Assembly (NCBI GenBank): GCA_012103325.1
Contig: WLWY01000006.1
Span: 248,001-312,000, forward strand
DNA from: Alphaproteobacteria bacterium
Lineage (GTDB): Bacteria; Pseudomonadota; Alphaproteobacteria; UBA8366; GCA-2717185
Direction: 5' to 3'
Length of the DNA stretch: 64,000 bases
The position numbers and the translations under genes are program-made. Numbering within the stretch: the first letter of the stretch is position 1; the number at the start of each line of letters is the position of its first letter. The notes below the pieces were generated by a model. The model saw nothing but the letters and a program-made list of their open reading frames with translations. It was not told the origin of the DNA and did no database searches. This document shows, in pieces, positions 9,278-18,608 of the stretch.

Positions 9278-10477
9278 CTATTCCAAGAGTGCTTTCATCG
9301 CCGCCTTTGTTTCCGCGCCGCCCGCATTGATCGGCATCGTCTTCGCGCGCTCGCGTTGGCGTAGCCGGTACGCATATTCGTACGGCATCTGTTCGAACGG
9401 ATCCTCGATGCCGAGATCCTGCGCCGCATGCGCCGCCCAGTCTGCATGCCACAGGAACTCGCGGGCGAGCGCCACCAGGTCCGCCTGGCCGGCCTGCAGG
9501 ATGTCCTCCGCCTGCTGTGCTTGCGTGATACCACCGACCTCTATGGTTGCAATACCGACTTCCCGACGCACCCTTTCAGAGAACGGTACCTGGTAGCCGG
9601 GGACCCGGGGCACCATCGGCATATCCGAGTCGCCGGAGATCCCGCCCGAGGAGCAATCGATCAGATCAATATCCCTATCTTTCAAGGCTTTAGACAGGTG
9701 GACGGTGTCCTCAAGAGACCAGACCCCCCCTTCCCCATCGACCGCCGATACCCGGTAGAAAACCGGTAGTTCTTTCGGCCAGGAATCCCGCACCACCTCC
9801 GCCACTTCGAGCGCGAACCGCATCCGCCCTTCGCGGTCGCCGCCATAGCCGTCGGTGCGGTGATTGCTGACCGGCGAGAGGAACTGGTGGATCAGATAGC
9901 CATGCGCGCCATGGATCTCGACGATGTCGTAGCCGGCATCGATGCTGCGGTGGCAGGCTTCCCGCCACGCATCGAGCACGGTCTTGATATCGTCCCGGTC
10001 CATCTCCTTTGGCAGGAAGCGCCGCGGCAGCTGATCCAGCGCGCTCGGCGCCAGCCCTTGCCAGGGCGGCAGGCCATCGGCGGCATCTTCGTCGGTCAGC
10101 GGCGCCCAGTCCTTCGTCGCCGCGTGACACGACGCCTTGCGCCCCGAATGGCCGAGCTGGATCGCCGGGACCGCACCCTGCTCGCGGATGAAGTCGGTGA
10201 TGCGCCGGAACATCGGGATGTGCTTGTCGTCGTAGATGCCGGCACAGAGATAGGTCTTGCGGCCGCGCGCCTCGACCGCGGTTTCCTCGCCGAAAATGAT
10301 CCCCGCCCCGCCGGCGGCAAGGCGGCCGAGATGCATGAATTGCCAGTCGGTCGGGCCACCGTCGTCGGAGTGGTACTGGCACATCGGCGAGACGACGATC
10401 CGGTTGCGCGAGGTCACGCTGCGCATGGTGATCGGCGTGAACAGTAGCGGATAGGGTTTTGTAGCGGTTTCAGTCAT
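9278..10477 (-). CDS. NADH:flavin oxidoreductase (Old Yellow Enzyme family)
   Basis: 399 aa TIM-barrel FMN enzyme. The N-terminal MRSVTSRNRIVVSPMCQY segment is diagnostic of the YqjM/xenobiotic reductase branch, and the substrate-binding pair is in EIHGAHGYLIHQFLSP, followed by DGYGGDREGRMRF. These enzymes reduce activated C=C bonds of enones, nitroesters or other xenobiotics using NAD(P)H. No extra Fe-S or second flavin domain is present. It is transcribed away from the E1 alpha gene across a 57-nt gap and lies just upstream of the broken TauD gene. Confidence 0.93.
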   Translation of the reverse strand: MTETATKPYPLLFTPITMRSVTSRNRIVVSPMCQYHSDDGGPTDWQFMHLGRLAAGGAGIIFGEETAVEARGRKTYLCAGIYDDKHIPMFRRITDFIREQGAVPAIQLGHSGRKASCHAATKDWAPLTDEDAADGLPPWQGLAPSALDQLPRRFLPKEMDRDDIKTVLDAWREACHRSIDAGYDIVEIHGAHGYLIHQFLSPVSNHRTDGYGGDREGRMRFALEVAEVVRDSWPKELPVFYRVSAVDGEGGVWSLEDTVHLSKALKDRDIDLIDCSSGGISGDSDMPMVPRVPGYQVPFSERVRREVGIATIEVGGITQAQQAEDILQAGQADLVALAREFLWHADWAAHAAQDLGIEDPFEQMPYEYAYRLRQRERAKTMPINAGGAETKAAMKALLE

Positions 10478-10534
10478 GGGACCCGCTATATACGATACTG
10501 GAGAACCATCGCAAAATGCAGCAGGCAGGCTTCA

Positions 10535-11545
10535 ATGACCTCATCCAATCTGGACGCCGCGTCGCTCGTATCGATGTACCGGCAGATGCGCCTGATCCGA
10601 CGCTTCGAGGAGCGAACCGCCGAGCTGATCGACGCGGGCGAAATCCGCGCCCATGCACATCTTTATATCGGCGAGGAAGCGGTCGCCGTCGGCGTATCGG
10701 CGGCGCTGAACACGCAGGACATCACCACGTCGACCCATCGCGGGCATGGCCACATTCTGGCGAAGGGTGGCGATCCGATGCGGATGTTCGCCGAGCTGAT
10801 GGGCCGGAAAGCGGGTTACAACAGGGGTCGCGGCGGCTCGATGCATATCGCCGATCTGGGTCTCGGCATCTTCGGCGCGAACGGGATCGTCGGCGCCGGC
10901 GCGCCGATGGCGTGTGGGGCGGCGCGCATGTTCAAGAACCGCGGTGAGCCCCATGTCGCGGTGCCGTTCTTCGGCGACGGGGCGATGAACCAGGGCGTGC
11001 TGCTCGAATCCCTGAACGTGGCAGCGATCTGGGACCTACCGGTCGTCTTCGTCTGCGAGAACAATCAGTATGCCATCACCTCGCCGATTGCCGAGATGTC
11101 GCGCGGTTCGCTCGCCGAGCGGGCCGCCGCCTTCGGGCTGAAAGCGGAAACCGTGGACGGGATGGATGCCGCGGCGGTGTTCGAGGCGGCGACGCGGCTG
11201 GTCGACCGGGCCCGCGCCGGCGACGGCGCCAGCTTCCTCGAATGCCGCACCTACCGCTTCGAAGCGCACAACACAGCATTGCGCGCCTCCGATCTCACCT
11301 ATCGTACGGCGGCGGAAATCGAGCGGTGGCGGGAACGCGATCCGCTGACGGTGCTGGCGCAGCGGCTCGACGCCGAGGATGGCTGGGCACAGGGCGACCA
11401 AGCGGCGGTCGACGCCGAGGTGAACGCGGAAATCGAGGATGCCATTGAACGGGCAGGCGAAAGCCCCCGCCCCTCTGCGGATACGGCTCTGGACCATATG
11501 TACGCGCAAACCTATCCCGGGTTTCCGGCGGGAGTGTCGGAATGA
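10535..11545 (+). CDS. Thiamine-dependent dehydrogenase E1 component, alpha subunit
   Basis: 336 aa. The TPP/Mg motif runs from FFGDGAMNQG (about residue 146) to VFVCENNQYA (about 180), and THRGHGH at 67-73 is the usual active-site loop. It belongs to the pyruvate / acetoin / branched-chain 2-oxoacid dehydrogenase E1 alpha family, and its size is closest to AcoA/PdhA-like subunits. The downstream beta subunit overlaps it by 4 nt (ATGA), indicating translational coupling. No E2 (lipoyl acyltransferase) or E3 gene is in the window, so the partner or the physiological acceptor is unclear. Confidence 0.92.
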   Translation: MTSSNLDAASLVSMYRQMRLIRRFEERTAELIDAGEIRAHAHLYIGEEAVAVGVSAALNTQDITTSTHRGHGHILAKGGDPMRMFAELMGRKAGYNRGRGGSMHIADLGLGIFGANGIVGAGAPMACGAARMFKNRGEPHVAVPFFGDGAMNQGVLLESLNVAAIWDLPVVFVCENNQYAITSPIAEMSRGSLAERAAAFGLKAETVDGMDAAAVFEAATRLVDRARAGDGASFLECRTYRFEAHNTALRASDLTYRTAAEIERWRERDPLTVLAQRLDAEDGWAQGDQAAVDAEVNAEIEDAIERAGESPRPSADTALDHMYAQTYPGFPAGVSE

Positions 11546-12519
11546 CCCGCGAACTCAGCTTCGTCGAGGCCATGAACGAAGCGCTGATGCAGGAAATGGC
11601 GCGCGACGATGCAGTCGTCATTTTCGGCGAGAACATCCGGGGCCAGGGCCGTGGCGAATTGCGTGGGCTGCAGGACGCCTATGGCGACGACCGGATCATC
11701 GACCTGCCCATTTCCGAGGCGGCGATGACCGGCATCGCCACGGGTGCGGCGCTTGCCGGCGGCCGCCCTGTCGTCCATTTCCAAGTGTCGTCGCTGATCT
11801 TTCCCGCTTTCGATCAGTTGGTGGACCAGGCGGCGAAGCTGCCGCTCATGCTGGGCGGGCAGGCGCATGTGGCAGCGACCTATATGGTGATGGGCTGCGG
11901 CGCCAGCGGCGGCCGCGCCGGGCAGCATTCCGACAACCCCTATCCCTATCTGATCCATGCGGGGATCAAGTCGGTGATGCCGTCCACACCGGCGGACGCG
12001 AAAGGCCTGCTCACCACGGCAGTCCGGGAGGACGACCCGGTCGCCGTGTTCGTGCCTGTCAGGCTGATGGCGACAAAAGGGTCGGTGGCGGAGGAACCCT
12101 ATGCCATCCCCCTCGCGCAGGGCGAGGTGAAGCGCACGGGCAAGGACGTCACCGTCGTGGCCATGGGTCATCTGGTCGCCGAAGCGTTGGCATCCGCCGA
12201 GGCATTGGCGGCGGACGGCATCGACGCCGAAATCTGGGACCCTCGCTCACTGCTGCCGCTCGACCGGGCGGGGCTGGCCGCGTCGGTCGCGAAGACCGGC
12301 CGGGTTGTCCTGTTCGACGATTCCCACCGCAGCTGCGGCTATGCGGCGGAACTTTCGAGCTTCATCGGCGAGACCTGCTTCGGAGATCTGAAGGCGCCGA
12401 TCAAGCGGGTTACCCGCGCCGACGTGACGATCCCCTTCGGGCAACATATCGAGGACGAAGTCCTGCCCGACCGGCGACGGCTGGAGCAGGCGGTTCACGC
12501 TGTCATGGCATGGTCATAA
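11542..12519 (+). CDS. Thiamine-dependent dehydrogenase E1 component, beta subunit
   Basis: 325 aa, matching E1 beta of 2-oxoacid dehydrogenases: LSFVEAMNEALMQEMARDD at the start, the pyrimidine-binding domain to about residue 180, and the transketolase C-terminal domain with EIWDPRSLLPLDR and FGQHIEDEVLP. Works as a heterotetramer with the overlapping alpha subunit to decarboxylate a 2-oxoacid or acetoin and transfer the acyl group to a lipoyl carrier. The substrate is not evident from context; the next gene encodes a DMT exporter. Confidence 0.92.
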   Translation: MTRELSFVEAMNEALMQEMARDDAVVIFGENIRGQGRGELRGLQDAYGDDRIIDLPISEAAMTGIATGAALAGGRPVVHFQVSSLIFPAFDQLVDQAAKLPLMLGGQAHVAATYMVMGCGASGGRAGQHSDNPYPYLIHAGIKSVMPSTPADAKGLLTTAVREDDPVAVFVPVRLMATKGSVAEEPYAIPLAQGEVKRTGKDVTVVAMGHLVAEALASAEALAADGIDAEIWDPRSLLPLDRAGLAASVAKTGRVVLFDDSHRSCGYAAELSSFIGETCFGDLKAPIKRVTRADVTIPFGQHIEDEVLPDRRRLEQAVHAVMAWS

Positions 12520-12594
12520 CCCTGCGATCTTATGCATAGCAGGCCCGCGCAATTCACGTCGCGGGGATCGGTTCAATCCGTGTTAGAAGCGCGC

Positions 12595-13491
12595 ATGGTG
12601 GATCGCGCCAACCAAACGGAAAACAGCAGTAGTATCGTCAAAGGCATGGCTTGGATGCTGGTCACGACAGTGCTGTTCGTCGGCGTGACGGGCATCGTGC
12701 GGCATCTCGGCAGCGATATGAGCGCCCCGCAGGCGGCCTTTATCCGCTATGCCTTCGGCATCCTGCTTATGATCCCGTTCCTGCTGCGGATCAAGGTACG
12801 GCAGTTGATCACGCCGCGTATGGGCTATCACGCAATGCGTGGGCTGGTGCATGGGATCGGCGTCATGCTGTGGTTCTTCGCCATGGCACGGATTCCCATC
12901 GCCGAGGTCACCGCGCTTGGTTACACCACGCCAATCTTCGTCACCATCGGCGCGGCGATATTCCTCGGCGAGCGTTTTCGCATCCGGCGCCTGATCGCCG
13001 TCCTGCTCGGCCTTCTCGGCACCCTGGTGATCGTGCGGCCCGGCTTCGCGACCGTCGAACTCGGCACACTGGCGCAGGTCGCGGCGGCGCCCCTGTTCGC
13101 CATTTCCATGCTGGTGTCCAAGAAGCTGACCGAGACCGAGGAAAGCACGACGATCGTCGCGCTCATGGCCGTCTTCGTGACCCTGACCCTTCTGCCCTTC
13201 GCTCTCGCCTCATGGCGTACGCCAACGCTGGAGGAACTCGCCTGGCTGTTCGCCACTGCCTCGCTGGCAACGGCCGGCCATTACGCACTGACCAAGGCCT
13301 ATCAGGCAGCGGAGATCACGATCACGCAGCCCATATCCTTCCTGCAATTGGTCTGGGCGGCATTGCTGGGCTATTACGTTTTCGCCGAAACACCCGATAT
13401 CTGGACGACCGTCGGCGCCCTCATCATCGTCGCCAGCGCCACATACATCGCCCACCGCGAGGCACAGCTGTCACGCAGGACCACGTCTTAG
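12595..13491 (+). CDS. DMT-superfamily (EamA) transporter
   Basis: 298 aa from ATG 12595 (MVDRANQTENSS); the frame is open from 12532 but the earlier part is not membrane-like. About ten hydrophobic segments in two EamA repeats, beginning GMAWMLVTTVLFVGVTGI and ending ALIIVASATYIAHREAQL. Members export amino acids, metabolites or drugs across the inner membrane. It ends 6 nt from the convergent MFS gene. It could export a product of the upstream E1 enzyme, but that is speculative. Confidence 0.88.
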   Translation: MVDRANQTENSSSIVKGMAWMLVTTVLFVGVTGIVRHLGSDMSAPQAAFIRYAFGILLMIPFLLRIKVRQLITPRMGYHAMRGLVHGIGVMLWFFAMARIPIAEVTALGYTTPIFVTIGAAIFLGERFRIRRLIAVLLGLLGTLVIVRPGFATVELGTLAQVAAAPLFAISMLVSKKLTETEESTTIVALMAVFVTLTLLPFALASWRTPTLEELAWLFATASLATAGHYALTKAYQAAEITITQPISFLQLVWAALLGYYVFAETPDIWTTVGALIIVASATYIAHREAQLSRRTTS

Positions 13492-13497
13492 GGCCTG

Positions 13498-14724
13498 TTA
13501 CGCGACCGCATGCGCGGCCCGCCCGCCCGCGAGCCACAGCAGGAAGCAGATGATCGACAGGTTGGCGAGGTTGAAGAAGACTCCGGTCACGAAGGCGAAT
13601 TGATAGTGCCCCATCAGGTCGAAAATCCAGCCGCCGAGCCAACCGCCCAGCGCCATGCCGGACATGCCGCAGAGGAATATCACGCCAATGCGCCATCCCG
13701 CCTCGCGCGCCGGGAACAATTCCCGTATGGCAAGCGTATAGGCGGGAACGATCCCGCCATAAGCCAAGCCGAAGGCACCGGACAGAGCGTAAAGGCTGAC
13801 CAGCCCGTCGACCCATATGTAGGTCGACAGCGTAATCGCTTGCAGGGTGGATCCGATCAAAATCGTTTTTAGTCCGCCGATCCGGTCCGAAAGCCAGCCG
13901 AAGCCAAGCCGGCTGGCAAAGGAACAGGCCAGTAAGAAGGACAGCATCCGCGCACCGTTATCGGCGCCGAAGCCTAGGTCGCTGCACATCGCTACGAGAT
14001 GCACCGCGGGCATTGCCATGGCAACGCAACAGCAGATGATCGCGACACCGAGCAAGACGAGGACAAGTTTCGGCGCCGACCGAATGTCATAGGCGGCGCC
14101 ACCTAGTCCCCCAACACCAAGGGTAAGAGGCGTAGGCGGCCTACGGCGCACCACCATACTGAGCGGGAGCATCGCGCAGATCGCGAAGACACCGAACCAG
14201 AACCAGGTTTCGCGCCAACCGGCAAAATCGATTCCGTACTGAAAGATATTTGGCCAGACAGCGCCCGCGACCGCCTGTCCGCTGGCGACGATCGCGACAG
14301 CGAGTCCTCTTCGGCGGTCGAACCAGCGTGTCGCATTGGTCATTAGGGGCGACAGCACGGTTCCGCCGCCGAGAAACCCAAGCAGCAACGCACAGGTGAC
14401 GAGCAATCCCCAATAATGAGTCGTGCTGCTGACGACGATCGCGCCTGCCCCGACCATAACCGCGCCCAGCAACGACACGCCGCCCAAGCCGCGCCGGTCG
14501 GACCAATATCCCATCACAATGCCGCCGATTCCAGCGCCCAGCATGGCGACAGCGTAGGCGAGCGAAGGTATCGACCGCGGCCAATCAAATTCTGCCGCAA
14601 TCGGTTTCAGGCTGACGATAATCAGATAGGTAGCGCCAATCGCCGTCGCGACCAGCAGATGGGACGCGACGACGACGACCCAGCCATACGCCGTCTCGAC
14701 ACTTTCTTCCGCGCGAACGGTCAC
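13498..14724 (-). CDS. MFS transporter (oxalate/formate or monocarboxylate-type)
   Basis: 408 aa with about twelve membrane segments. The motif GYWSDRRGLGG after helix 2 and the repeat LSDRIGGLKT after helix 8 are MFS loop signatures, and TRWFDRRRGLAVAIVASGQAVAG is characteristic of the OFA/monocarboxylate branch. The start is GTG (MTVRAEESVE) and the ribosome site is tight against it, so the start is approximate. Probably takes up a carboxylate; the substrate is unknown. It shares its strand with the NIPSNAP gene upstream. Confidence 0.88.
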   Translation of the reverse strand: MTVRAEESVETAYGWVVVVASHLLVATAIGATYLIIVSLKPIAAEFDWPRSIPSLAYAVAMLGAGIGGIVMGYWSDRRGLGGVSLLGAVMVGAGAIVVSSTTHYWGLLVTCALLLGFLGGGTVLSPLMTNATRWFDRRRGLAVAIVASGQAVAGAVWPNIFQYGIDFAGWRETWFWFGVFAICAMLPLSMVVRRRPPTPLTLGVGGLGGAAYDIRSAPKLVLVLLGVAIICCCVAMAMPAVHLVAMCSDLGFGADNGARMLSFLLACSFASRLGFGWLSDRIGGLKTILIGSTLQAITLSTYIWVDGLVSLYALSGAFGLAYGGIVPAYTLAIRELFPAREAGWRIGVIFLCGMSGMALGGWLGGWIFDLMGHYQFAFVTGVFFNLANLSIICFLLWLAGGRAAHAVA

Positions 14725-14752
14725 CTTTCCGCCCGCGCGTCTTGTTTAAAGA

Positions 14753-15076
14753 TTACTGCGCCGTCGAAAGCGATGTCGGCACGATGCGCTGAATATGGGC
14801 TGCTTCGTGTTCAATGAGATCCGGGATTCGCGGCGACATGTCGTTCTTCCAGAAGTCGCTTTCATAGACCGCCTTGTAGAGCGCTTCGCGAGCTTCTTCA
14901 CTCTCGAAGCGACGCATCCAGATGTAGACGGACTCGTCCTCTTCGCCCCGATAGCTACCGGTGATCACCATCCCCTTGGAGACCTGGAAGGGGATGATTT
15001 CCTCCTCCATGACTTTCAGCCATTCAGCCATCTTACCCGGCCTGATCTTGTATTGACGCAGTTCGTAGAACGCCAT
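14753..15076 (-). CDS. NIPSNAP family protein
   Basis: 107 aa. Begins MAFYELRQYKIRPGKMAEWL, the usual start of bacterial NIPSNAP proteins (ferredoxin-like dimeric alpha/beta barrel), and includes VYIWMRRFESEEARE. The start at 15076 has GAGGAGAGG upstream; the longer frame to 15136 lacks support. These small proteins occur beside catabolic genes and their biochemical role is poorly defined. It is divergent from the molybdopterin oxidoreductase operon and may share its control region. Confidence 0.85.
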   Translation of the reverse strand: MAFYELRQYKIRPGKMAEWLKVMEEEIIPFQVSKGMVITGSYRGEEDESVYIWMRRFESEEAREALYKAVYESDFWKNDMSPRIPDLIEHEAAHIQRIVPTSLSTAQ

Positions 15077-15211
15077 GTTGCCTCTCCTCGTGAACCAATT
15101 ATAGCCGCCGCTTCGTGCCGGCGCGCCTCGGCGCAAACGATGATGCGAAGGACGCCGTCATGCAACCATGTATTTTACGGATAGATTTGCTAGACTACTC
15201 AACGAGTTCGG

Positions 15212-17458
15212 ATGCAGATGGGATTAGAGCACACGATGGCTATGCAAACGCTATACGAAGCCCCCCGCCCGGCCGCCAAGCCCGGCGAAACCGTTGTCAC
15301 CAGTACCTGTGGCCACAATTGCGGCGGCCGTTGCGTGGTTAACGCGCATGTCATCGATGGACGCATCCAGAAGATTTCTACGGATTCGCGGCGCTGGAAT
15401 CCCGATCACCCGCCGCTGGCCGCCTGCGCGCGCGGCGTCGGGCAGATCGAACGCGTCTATCATCCTGATCGTCTGAAATACCCGATGCGGCGCACGGGAC
15501 CGCGCGGTTCCGGGCAATACGAACGAATTTCCTGGGACGAAGCGCTGAGCGAAGTCGCCAGCGAGTTGCTGCGCGTCCGAGAGAAATACGGCAATGGCGC
15601 GATCCTCGACGGGTCGCGGTCCGGCAATCTGTCCATGCTGCACAGCCGCTCGGCGGCGAAACGCTTCCTGAACATGTTCGGTGGCTGCACCGACCTGTGG
15701 TCGAACATGTCTTGCGAGGCGGAGATCTTCTCCGTACGCAATACCTTCGGTACCGACACTCCCTATAAGGCCGCAGGGCGCGAACCGACCGACTACGTCA
15801 ACTCCAAGCTCATCCTGATGTGGGGCTGGTCGCCGTCCGACGGCACCTTCGGCACCAGCACGCCGGAGTACCTGAAGCATGCCAAGAAAGAGGGCGTGCG
15901 CATCGTCTGTGTCGACGCAAGGCGTACCCGCAGCAGCAAACAGCTTGCGGAAGAACACATCTTCATCCGTCCGTCAACGGATGCGGCAGCGCTGATTTCG
16001 ATGGCCTATGTCATCGTCAGCGAAGGGCTGCACGATCAGGCCTATTGCGACCGCTATGTGCAGGGCTTCGACAACGCGACCCTGCCGGAGGGCGCGCCAA
16101 AGGGTGCATCGTACCGCGCCTACCTGATGGGCGAGTCGGACGGTATTCCCAAGACGCCGGAATGGGCAAGTGAGATCACCGGCATTCCGGCAGAGACACT
16201 CCGCCGGCTCGCCATTGAATTCGGCAGCACCAAGCCGGCCGCGCTGCAATGCGGCTACGCGCCGGGCCGGACAGCCCATGGCGAACAGTTTCACCGCGCC
16301 GCTTACGCGCTTGCGGCAATCACTGGCAATGTCGGCGTGGTCGGCGGCAATTCGGGGTGCAGCAATGGCGCCACGGGGCGCGGCGGCATGGGTAGCCTGC
16401 CGGCCGGTCCCAATCCGATCGACTCCAAGGTCTCGGCACCGGAACTGGCCGACATGCTGGCGAAGGGCAAGAGCGGCGGCTACCCGGCCGACATCAAGCT
16501 GATCTATTCCTGCGGCGGCAATCTGTTCAATCAGGCACCGAACGCCAACAAGATGGCGCGGAACCTGGACAACGTCGAATTCATCGTCGGCCAGGATCAT
16601 TTCCTGACGCCGACGACGCGCTACGCCGATATCGTATTGCCGGCGACGACTTTCTGGGAACGCAACGACGTGCACGTGCCCTGGGCCGGCGCGCTGCACT
16701 ACGCGATCTACATGAAGCAGGCCATCGAGCCGATGTACGAATGCCGCAACGATATCGACATCTTTGCCGATCTGGCGTTGCGCGTCGGCATCAACGGATA
16801 CAACAATCACACCGAAGAAGAATGGCTGCGGGACTTCACCAAGACCGCGGTCGACGATTTCGATGCGTTCAAGGAAAATGGTGTCGCGCGGTTCCCGAAG
16901 CCGGAACACGCGGTCGCCTTCGCGAAACAGATCCTCGATCCGGAAAACCACAAATTCGCCACACCGTCGGGCAAGATCGAAATCTATTCGACCAACATGG
17001 CGGAGAACCCGGACCCGTTCGGCTTGGGCGCGATGCCGCCGATCCCAACCTGGTTGCCGCAGATCGATGTTGAAACCGACCCCGATGCGGAATTCCCGCT
17101 TGCGCTGTGCAGTTCCAAATCGAGGGCCCGCACCCACTCCATTCATGGCAATCAGGAAAAGCTGGGACGGGTCGATCCGGACGATGTCTGGATTAACAGC
17201 GATGATGCCGCCGCGCGCGGGATCGAGCACGGCCAGAAGGTCCGGGTCTTCAACAGCCGGGGCGCGACCCTGTTGCCGGCAAAGGTGACCGACGACATTG
17301 CGTCGGGCGTCGTCTCCATCAAGGAAGGCGCATGGTACAGCCCGGGCGAAGACGGCGACGACACGGAGGGCAGCGCAAACACCCTGTCGGCCGACCGGTC
17401 ATCGCCGGGCGGGGCGACGACCTACAACACGAACTTCGTCGACATTCAGCCGGTCTAG
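15212..17458 (+). CDS. Molybdopterin oxidoreductase, DMSO reductase family catalytic subunit
   Basis: 748 aa. N-terminal [4Fe-4S] site C33-x3-C37-x3-C41 and C72 (ACARG), then the molybdopterin domains, and a C-terminal molydop-binding domain from about 600 (FPLALCSSKSRARTHSIHGN to the end). There is no twin-arginine signal, so it is probably cytoplasmic, unlike DmsA. No electron-transfer (DmsB-like) or membrane anchor subunit is encoded next to it. ATGs at 15212, 15218 and 15236 are all possible starts. It heads a plus-strand run with a saccharopine-dehydrogenase-like protein (9-nt gap), an amidohydrolase and a hotdog protein, which suggests a dedicated catabolic pathway. Confidence 0.92.
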   Translation: MQMGLEHTMAMQTLYEAPRPAAKPGETVVTSTCGHNCGGRCVVNAHVIDGRIQKISTDSRRWNPDHPPLAACARGVGQIERVYHPDRLKYPMRRTGPRGSGQYERISWDEALSEVASELLRVREKYGNGAILDGSRSGNLSMLHSRSAAKRFLNMFGGCTDLWSNMSCEAEIFSVRNTFGTDTPYKAAGREPTDYVNSKLILMWGWSPSDGTFGTSTPEYLKHAKKEGVRIVCVDARRTRSSKQLAEEHIFIRPSTDAAALISMAYVIVSEGLHDQAYCDRYVQGFDNATLPEGAPKGASYRAYLMGESDGIPKTPEWASEITGIPAETLRRLAIEFGSTKPAALQCGYAPGRTAHGEQFHRAAYALAAITGNVGVVGGNSGCSNGATGRGGMGSLPAGPNPIDSKVSAPELADMLAKGKSGGYPADIKLIYSCGGNLFNQAPNANKMARNLDNVEFIVGQDHFLTPTTRYADIVLPATTFWERNDVHVPWAGALHYAIYMKQAIEPMYECRNDIDIFADLALRVGINGYNNHTEEEWLRDFTKTAVDDFDAFKENGVARFPKPEHAVAFAKQILDPENHKFATPSGKIEIYSTNMAENPDPFGLGAMPPIPTWLPQIDVETDPDAEFPLALCSSKSRARTHSIHGNQEKLGRVDPDDVWINSDDAAARGIEHGQKVRVFNSRGATLLPAKVTDDIASGVVSIKEGAWYSPGEDGDDTEGSANTLSADRSSPGGATTYNTNFVDIQPV

Positions 17459-17467
17459 CCGCGCGAT

Positions 17468-18535
17468 ATGCGATTCCGCAAAATTGCCGTCCTTGGTCTC
17501 GGAAAAGTCGGCACGTTGGCGGCCACGCTGCTGCACGACGCCGATTTCGACGTCACCGGGTTCGACTCTGTCAAACCGAAACATGCGCTGCCATTCGCTA
17601 CAGCCTCTCTCGATGTGAGCACCACCAAGGCGCTTGCAAAGGCGCTCAAGCCTTTCGAGGCGGTGCTGTCTTGCCTACCCTATCACCTGAACAAGGGCGT
17701 CGCGGAAGCGGCCCATAAACTGGGACTGCATTACTTCGACCTGACCGAAGACGTACCGACGACACAGGCGATCCGGGAATTGAGCAAGACCGCCAAGGGT
17801 ATCATGGCGCCGCAATGTGGATTGGCGCCGGGCTTTATCGGCATCGTCGGTGCGCACTTGGCCGAACAGTTCGAGCGCGTGCGCTCCATCAAACTGCGCG
17901 TCGGTGCCTTGCCTCAACATCCGACCGGCCTGCTCGGTTACGCCTTCAACTGGTCGCCGGAAGGCGTGGTGAACGAGTACCTCAACGACTGCGAAGTCAT
18001 CGAGGAAGGGCAGCATAAATGGGTCTCACCGATGGAATGGATCGAGACCGTCTACGTGAACGGTGTGAAGTTGGAAGCCTTCACCACGTCCGGCGGGCTC
18101 GGCACGATGTGCGAGACCTATGACGGCCGGATCGAGAACCTCGACTACAAGACGATGCGCTATCCCGGGCACATGTCGCTGATGAATTTCTTCTTTCACG
18201 AATTGCTGATGCGCGAACAGCGCGAGGTGGCGGGCGAAATCCTGACCCATGCAAAACCGCCGGTCGATGACGACGTCGTCTATGTGCATGTGTCCGCCGA
18301 AGGCGATGCGGAAGGCCGTTTGCTGCGCAAGGAATTCGTGCGCGCCTACTACCCAATCGAGGTATCCGGCGAAATGCGCACCGCGATTGCCTGGACGACC
18401 TCCGCTTCAGTCTGCGCCGTTATAGAAATGGTGCGCGATGGGGCCTTGCCCGAACACGGGTTCATCAAGCAGGAAGAAATTCCTTTGGAACCGTTCCTGC
18501 ACACACCGACCGGCGCGCTATACGGCGAAAGCTGA
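17468..18535 (+). CDS. Saccharopine dehydrogenase-like oxidoreductase
   Basis: 355 aa. Rossmann motif GLGKVGTLAA at residues 10-19, then the SACCHRP_dh_NADP region (LSCLPYHLNKGVAEAAHKLGLHYFDLTED) and the C-terminal domain with LAPGFIGIVGAHLAEQFERV. Members are lysine-pathway dehydrogenases or related amino-dicarboxylate dehydrogenases, but paralogues in catabolic operons have other substrates. It begins 9 nt after the molybdoenzyme stop and is clearly in the same transcription unit. A C-N bond-cleaving dehydrogenase would fit with the amidohydrolase downstream; this is inference. Confidence 0.88.
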   Translation: MRFRKIAVLGLGKVGTLAATLLHDADFDVTGFDSVKPKHALPFATASLDVSTTKALAKALKPFEAVLSCLPYHLNKGVAEAAHKLGLHYFDLTEDVPTTQAIRELSKTAKGIMAPQCGLAPGFIGIVGAHLAEQFERVRSIKLRVGALPQHPTGLLGYAFNWSPEGVVNEYLNDCEVIEEGQHKWVSPMEWIETVYVNGVKLEAFTTSGGLGTMCETYDGRIENLDYKTMRYPGHMSLMNFFFHELLMREQREVAGEILTHAKPPVDDDVVYVHVSAEGDAEGRLLRKEFVRAYYPIEVSGEMRTAIAWTTSASVCAVIEMVRDGALPEHGFIKQEEIPLEPFLHTPTGALYGES

Positions 18536-18608
18536 TACCCGCAATACTTGCCAGTGTGCGACTCTCCGCCCTAGGCTAACGTCCTGACACTTAAGCGGGG
18601 GCAGCCGG

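Noticed and set aside
12544..12565. CCCGCG/CGCGGG hairpin after the E1 beta gene as a terminator
   Set aside because: Short stem with a 10-nt loop and no T-run; it also lies just ahead of the DMT gene that is probably co-transcribed.
15974..17230. 418-codon open frame on the minus strand inside the molybdoenzyme gene
   Set aside because: It is antisense to a clearly coding gene; the GC-rich third positions of that gene keep the opposite frame open. The protein has no recognisable motifs.
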